From Acinetobacter sp. ANC 4805 (GTDB taxonomy: Bacteria > Pseudomonadota > Gammaproteobacteria > Pseudomonadales > Moraxellaceae): 64,000 nt of DNA. The notes beneath the pieces were generated by a model that did not search any database, was not told where the DNA came from, and saw only the letters and a list, made by a program, of their open reading frames with translations. The stretch spans positions 248,001 to 312,000 of the forward strand of contig NZ_JAKZGD010000003.1 of NCBI RefSeq assembly GCF_022549495.1, written 5' to 3'. Shown here piece by piece: positions 62,146 to 64,000 of the stretch. Positions within the stretch are counted from its first letter, which is position 1, and each line of letters begins with the position of its first letter. A program made the translations under genes and the position numbers.

Positions 62146-63501
62146 ATGAGCCAGTTATACGCCAGCTTATTTTATCAGCCTGATGTTACTGCCATTTTTA
62201 GTGATCGTGCTTTATTGGGTTATATGATCCAAGCCGAAGTTGCTTTGGCTAAAGCTCAGGCGCAAATCAATATCATTCCTAGAGCTGCTGCTACGATCAT
62301 CGAACAGATTGGGCAGAATGCCTTAGCAGAAATTGATTTTGATGGTTTGGCTGTTGCAACTGGTTTCGCGGGAAACATCGCAATTCCATTTGTAAAACAG
62401 TTTACGGCTATTGTTCAACAGCAAGATGAGGAGGCATCTCGATATGTACATTGGGGTGCAACCAGTCAAGATATTATTGATACCGCAATGATTTTGCAGT
62501 GTCGTGATGCTTTGGGAGTGATTGAACAGCAACTTCAATCTGCATATCAAATTTCACTCAAACAAGCTGAGCATTACCGTGATCAAGTGATGATTGGACG
62601 GACATGGTTGCAGCAAGCGTTGCCGATTACCTTAGGGCATAAATTTGCACGTTATGCAGCTGCATTTAAGCGCGATTTCGATCGTTTGCAAGCAATAAAA
62701 GAGCGTGTGTTGACTGCCCAACTCGGTGGTGCAGTGGGTTCATTGGCATCTTTGCAAAATCAAGGTTCTGCTGTCGTTCAAGCCTTTGCGATTGAATTGA
62801 AACTCACAACGCCTGAATGTACATGGCATGGAGAACGGGATCGTATTGTTGAGATTGCGAGTGTACTTGCAATCATTGTTGGCAACTTAGGCAAGATCGC
62901 ACGTGATTGGTCATTGTTAATGCAAACAGAGATTGCTGAAGTTTTTGAGCCAACGGCAAAAGGTCGAGGTGGTTCATCTACCATGCCACATAAACGAAAT
63001 CCAGTGGCAGCTGCTTCAATTCTTGCAGCGGCAAATCGTGTACCTGCACTGATGGCAAGTGTCTATCACAGCATGGTGCAAGAGCATGAACGTGCTTTAG
63101 GTGCTTGGCATGCGGAATGGCTGGTGATTCCTGAGATTTTCCAGTTATGTGCAGGTGCATTAGAACGTGCAAATGATGTGCTGGAAAATATGCAAGTCAA
63201 TCCTGAAGCAATGCAGCGCAATCTTGAATGTACAGATGGTTTGATTATGGCTGAAGCGGTGATGATGGCGCTTGCAAGCAAAATTGGGCGTTTAAATGCA
63301 CATCATGTGGTTGAGCAAGCATGTCAGCAGGCAGTCACACAACAAACCCATTTAAAAAATATTTTATCTCAATTAGATGAAGTGAAAAATCACTTCACCC
63401 CATCTGATTTAGACGCACTTTTTAAACCTGAGTCATATCTTGGCAATATCCAAGCGCAAATTGATGCAGTTTTGCAAGCAGCTCAAGGAGAGTCGAAATG
63501 A
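62146..63501 (+). CDS. pcaB: 3-carboxy-cis,cis-muconate cycloisomerase
   Basis: Converts 3-carboxymuconate to 4-carboxymuconolactone. The 451-residue product belongs to the fumarase/aspartase superfamily, with HWGATSQDIIDTAM near residue 105, RTWLQQALPITLG near 160 and the signature loop [14 protein letters not shown] near 280. An upstream start at 62077 would overlap pcaF by 61 nt; MSQLYASLF at 62146 with GAGG 7 nt upstream is chosen. Its stop overlaps the pcaD start (ATGA). Confidence 0.95.
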   Translation: MSQLYASLFYQPDVTAIFSDRALLGYMIQAEVALAKAQAQINIIPRAAATIIEQIGQNALAEIDFDGLAVATGFAGNIAIPFVKQFTAIVQQQDEEASRYVHWGATSQDIIDTAMILQCRDALGVIEQQLQSAYQISLKQAEHYRDQVMIGRTWLQQALPITLGHKFARYAAAFKRDFDRLQAIKERVLTAQLGGAVGSLASLQNQGSAVVQAFAIELKLTTPECTWHGERDRIVEIASVLAIIVGNLGKIARDWSLLMQTEIAEVFEPTAKGRGGSSTMPHKRNPVAAASILAAANRVPALMASVYHSMVQEHERALGAWHAEWLVIPEIFQLCAGALERANDVLENMQVNPEAMQRNLECTDGLIMAEAVMMALASKIGRLNAHHVVEQACQQAVTQQTHLKNILSQLDEVKNHFTPSDLDALFKPESYLGNIQAQIDAVLQAAQGESK

Positions 63502-64000
63502 TGATCAATATTCATAATCGTCAAGGACATCAACTTGCTGTGCAAGTGCAAGGTCTGAAAGATGCACCGGTCATTGTGTTTTCTAACTCACTCGGTACTG
63601 ATCAAGGGATGTGGCAAGCGCAAATTGCAGCATTTACAGCACAGTATCAAGTCGTGACTTACGATACACGGGGTCATGGTGCAAGTGCTGTGATTGCAGC
63701 CACAACATTGGCTAACCTTGCCGAAGATGTGGTGGATATCTTAGATGCCCTTAATGTTGAAAAAGCCCATTTTTGCGGGATTTCAATGGGGGGGATCACA
63801 GGTCTATATCTTGCGATTCATCATGCAGAGCGTTTTTTGAGTGTCACAATTGCAAACTCGGCTGCAAAAATTGGTACGGCAGAAGCATGGAATAATCGTG
63901 CAAATACTGTTGAACAACAGGGTTTAGCAGAGCTTGTTAAAACGACTCATACACGTTGGTTTAGTGAGTATTTTGATTATGCCCATGATGTATTGGCACA
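63498..64000 (+). CDS. pcaD: 3-oxoadipate enol-lactonase, partial (C-terminus beyond window)
   Basis: Alpha/beta hydrolase that opens the enol-lactone to 3-oxoadipate. The first 167 codons are visible. The oxyanion region VIVFSNSLGTDQGMW near residue 25, the core VVTYDTRGHGAS near 52 and the nucleophile elbow FCGISMGGITGLYL near 93 are all present; the catalytic Asp and His lie beyond the edge. Two adjacent ATGs (63498 and 63501) are possible, with GGAGAG 5-8 nt upstream. The first overlaps pcaB's stop by 4 nt. Confidence 0.93.
   Translation, partial: MMINIHNRQGHQLAVQVQGLKDAPVIVFSNSLGTDQGMWQAQIAAFTAQYQVVTYDTRGHGASAVIAATTLANLAEDVVDILDALNVEKAHFCGISMGGITGLYLAIHHAERFLSVTIANSAAKIGTAEAWNNRANTVEQQGLAELVKTTHTRWFSEYFDYAHDVLA

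Overview
The window looks like a chromosomal segment of an Acinetobacter species (about 40% GC by eye). The protocatechuate genes run in the Acinetobacter order pcaU<->pcaIJFBD, with a divergent IclR-type regulator and a PcaU-like three-repeat operator. The filamentous haemagglutinin with an ESPR-type signal and the housekeeping proteins also fit this genus. I could not fix the species.

Layout. 1-3.8 kb: 5' part of prmA, a small secreted protein, mnmG and an SMR efflux pump. 3.9-13 kb: fatty-acid-hydroxylase-like protein, AraC regulator, then a probable iron-linked redox cluster: DUF4198 protein <-Fur box-> ApbE-DUF2271 fusion, PepSY membrane protein, flavodoxin/FNR reductase, and a TonB receptor on the other strand. 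13-19 kb: an IS3-family transposase relic, a HolD-like protein, D-hydroxyacid dehydrogenase, acyltransferase, BepA-like M48 protease, GFA protein, and a lone Hint-domain protein without its splicing residues. 19-23.3 kb: yqeY, rpsU, tsaD, then a tight group of a polynucleotide-kinase-like P-loop protein, a Thg1-like 3'-5' polymerase and a possible DNA-binding protein. A gene broken by one extra T follows on the other strand. 23.3-30.8 kb: EamA transporter with TetR, HPP protein and TetR around a perfect 18-bp palindrome, DUF6670-like protein, DUF815 ATPase, and overlapping patatin and Ser/Thr-kinase-like genes. 30.8-31.5 kb: a tandem duplication of promoter-tRNA-Leu(UAG)-tRNA-Trp(CCA).

31.6-47.8 kb is the most striking accessory region. 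A 904-residue StcE-like M66 lipoprotein metalloprotease with a ricin-type C-terminus is divergent, across a very AT-rich 560-nt gap, from a two-partner secretion system. The secreted partner is 3762 residues long and carries exactly 26 near-identical YDG repeats in two interleaved sequence classes; its TpsB transporter follows.

47.9-51.8 kb returns to core genes (purB, hflD, mnmA, a NUDIX hydrolase). 51.8-58.3 kb is accessory: a STAS-plus-HATPase protein, a decapitated gamma-carbonic-anhydrase gene, a histidine kinase/response regulator pair, and a divergent Fur-boxed catecholate-type TonB receptor. 58.4-64 kb is the beta-ketoadipate cluster: pcaU, pcaI, pcaJ, pcaF, pcaB and the start of pcaD. 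PcaB and PcaD convert 3-carboxymuconate to 3-oxoadipate; PcaIJ and PcaF convert that to succinyl-CoA and acetyl-CoA. An imperfect double-hairpin repeat sits between pcaJ and pcaF.

The best candidates for something less described are the kinase/Thg1-like/HTH group, the 26-repeat adhesin facing an M66 protease, the STAS-HATPase protein, and the Fur-linked ApbE/PepSY/reductase cluster. No complete IS, prophage or CRISPR array was seen.
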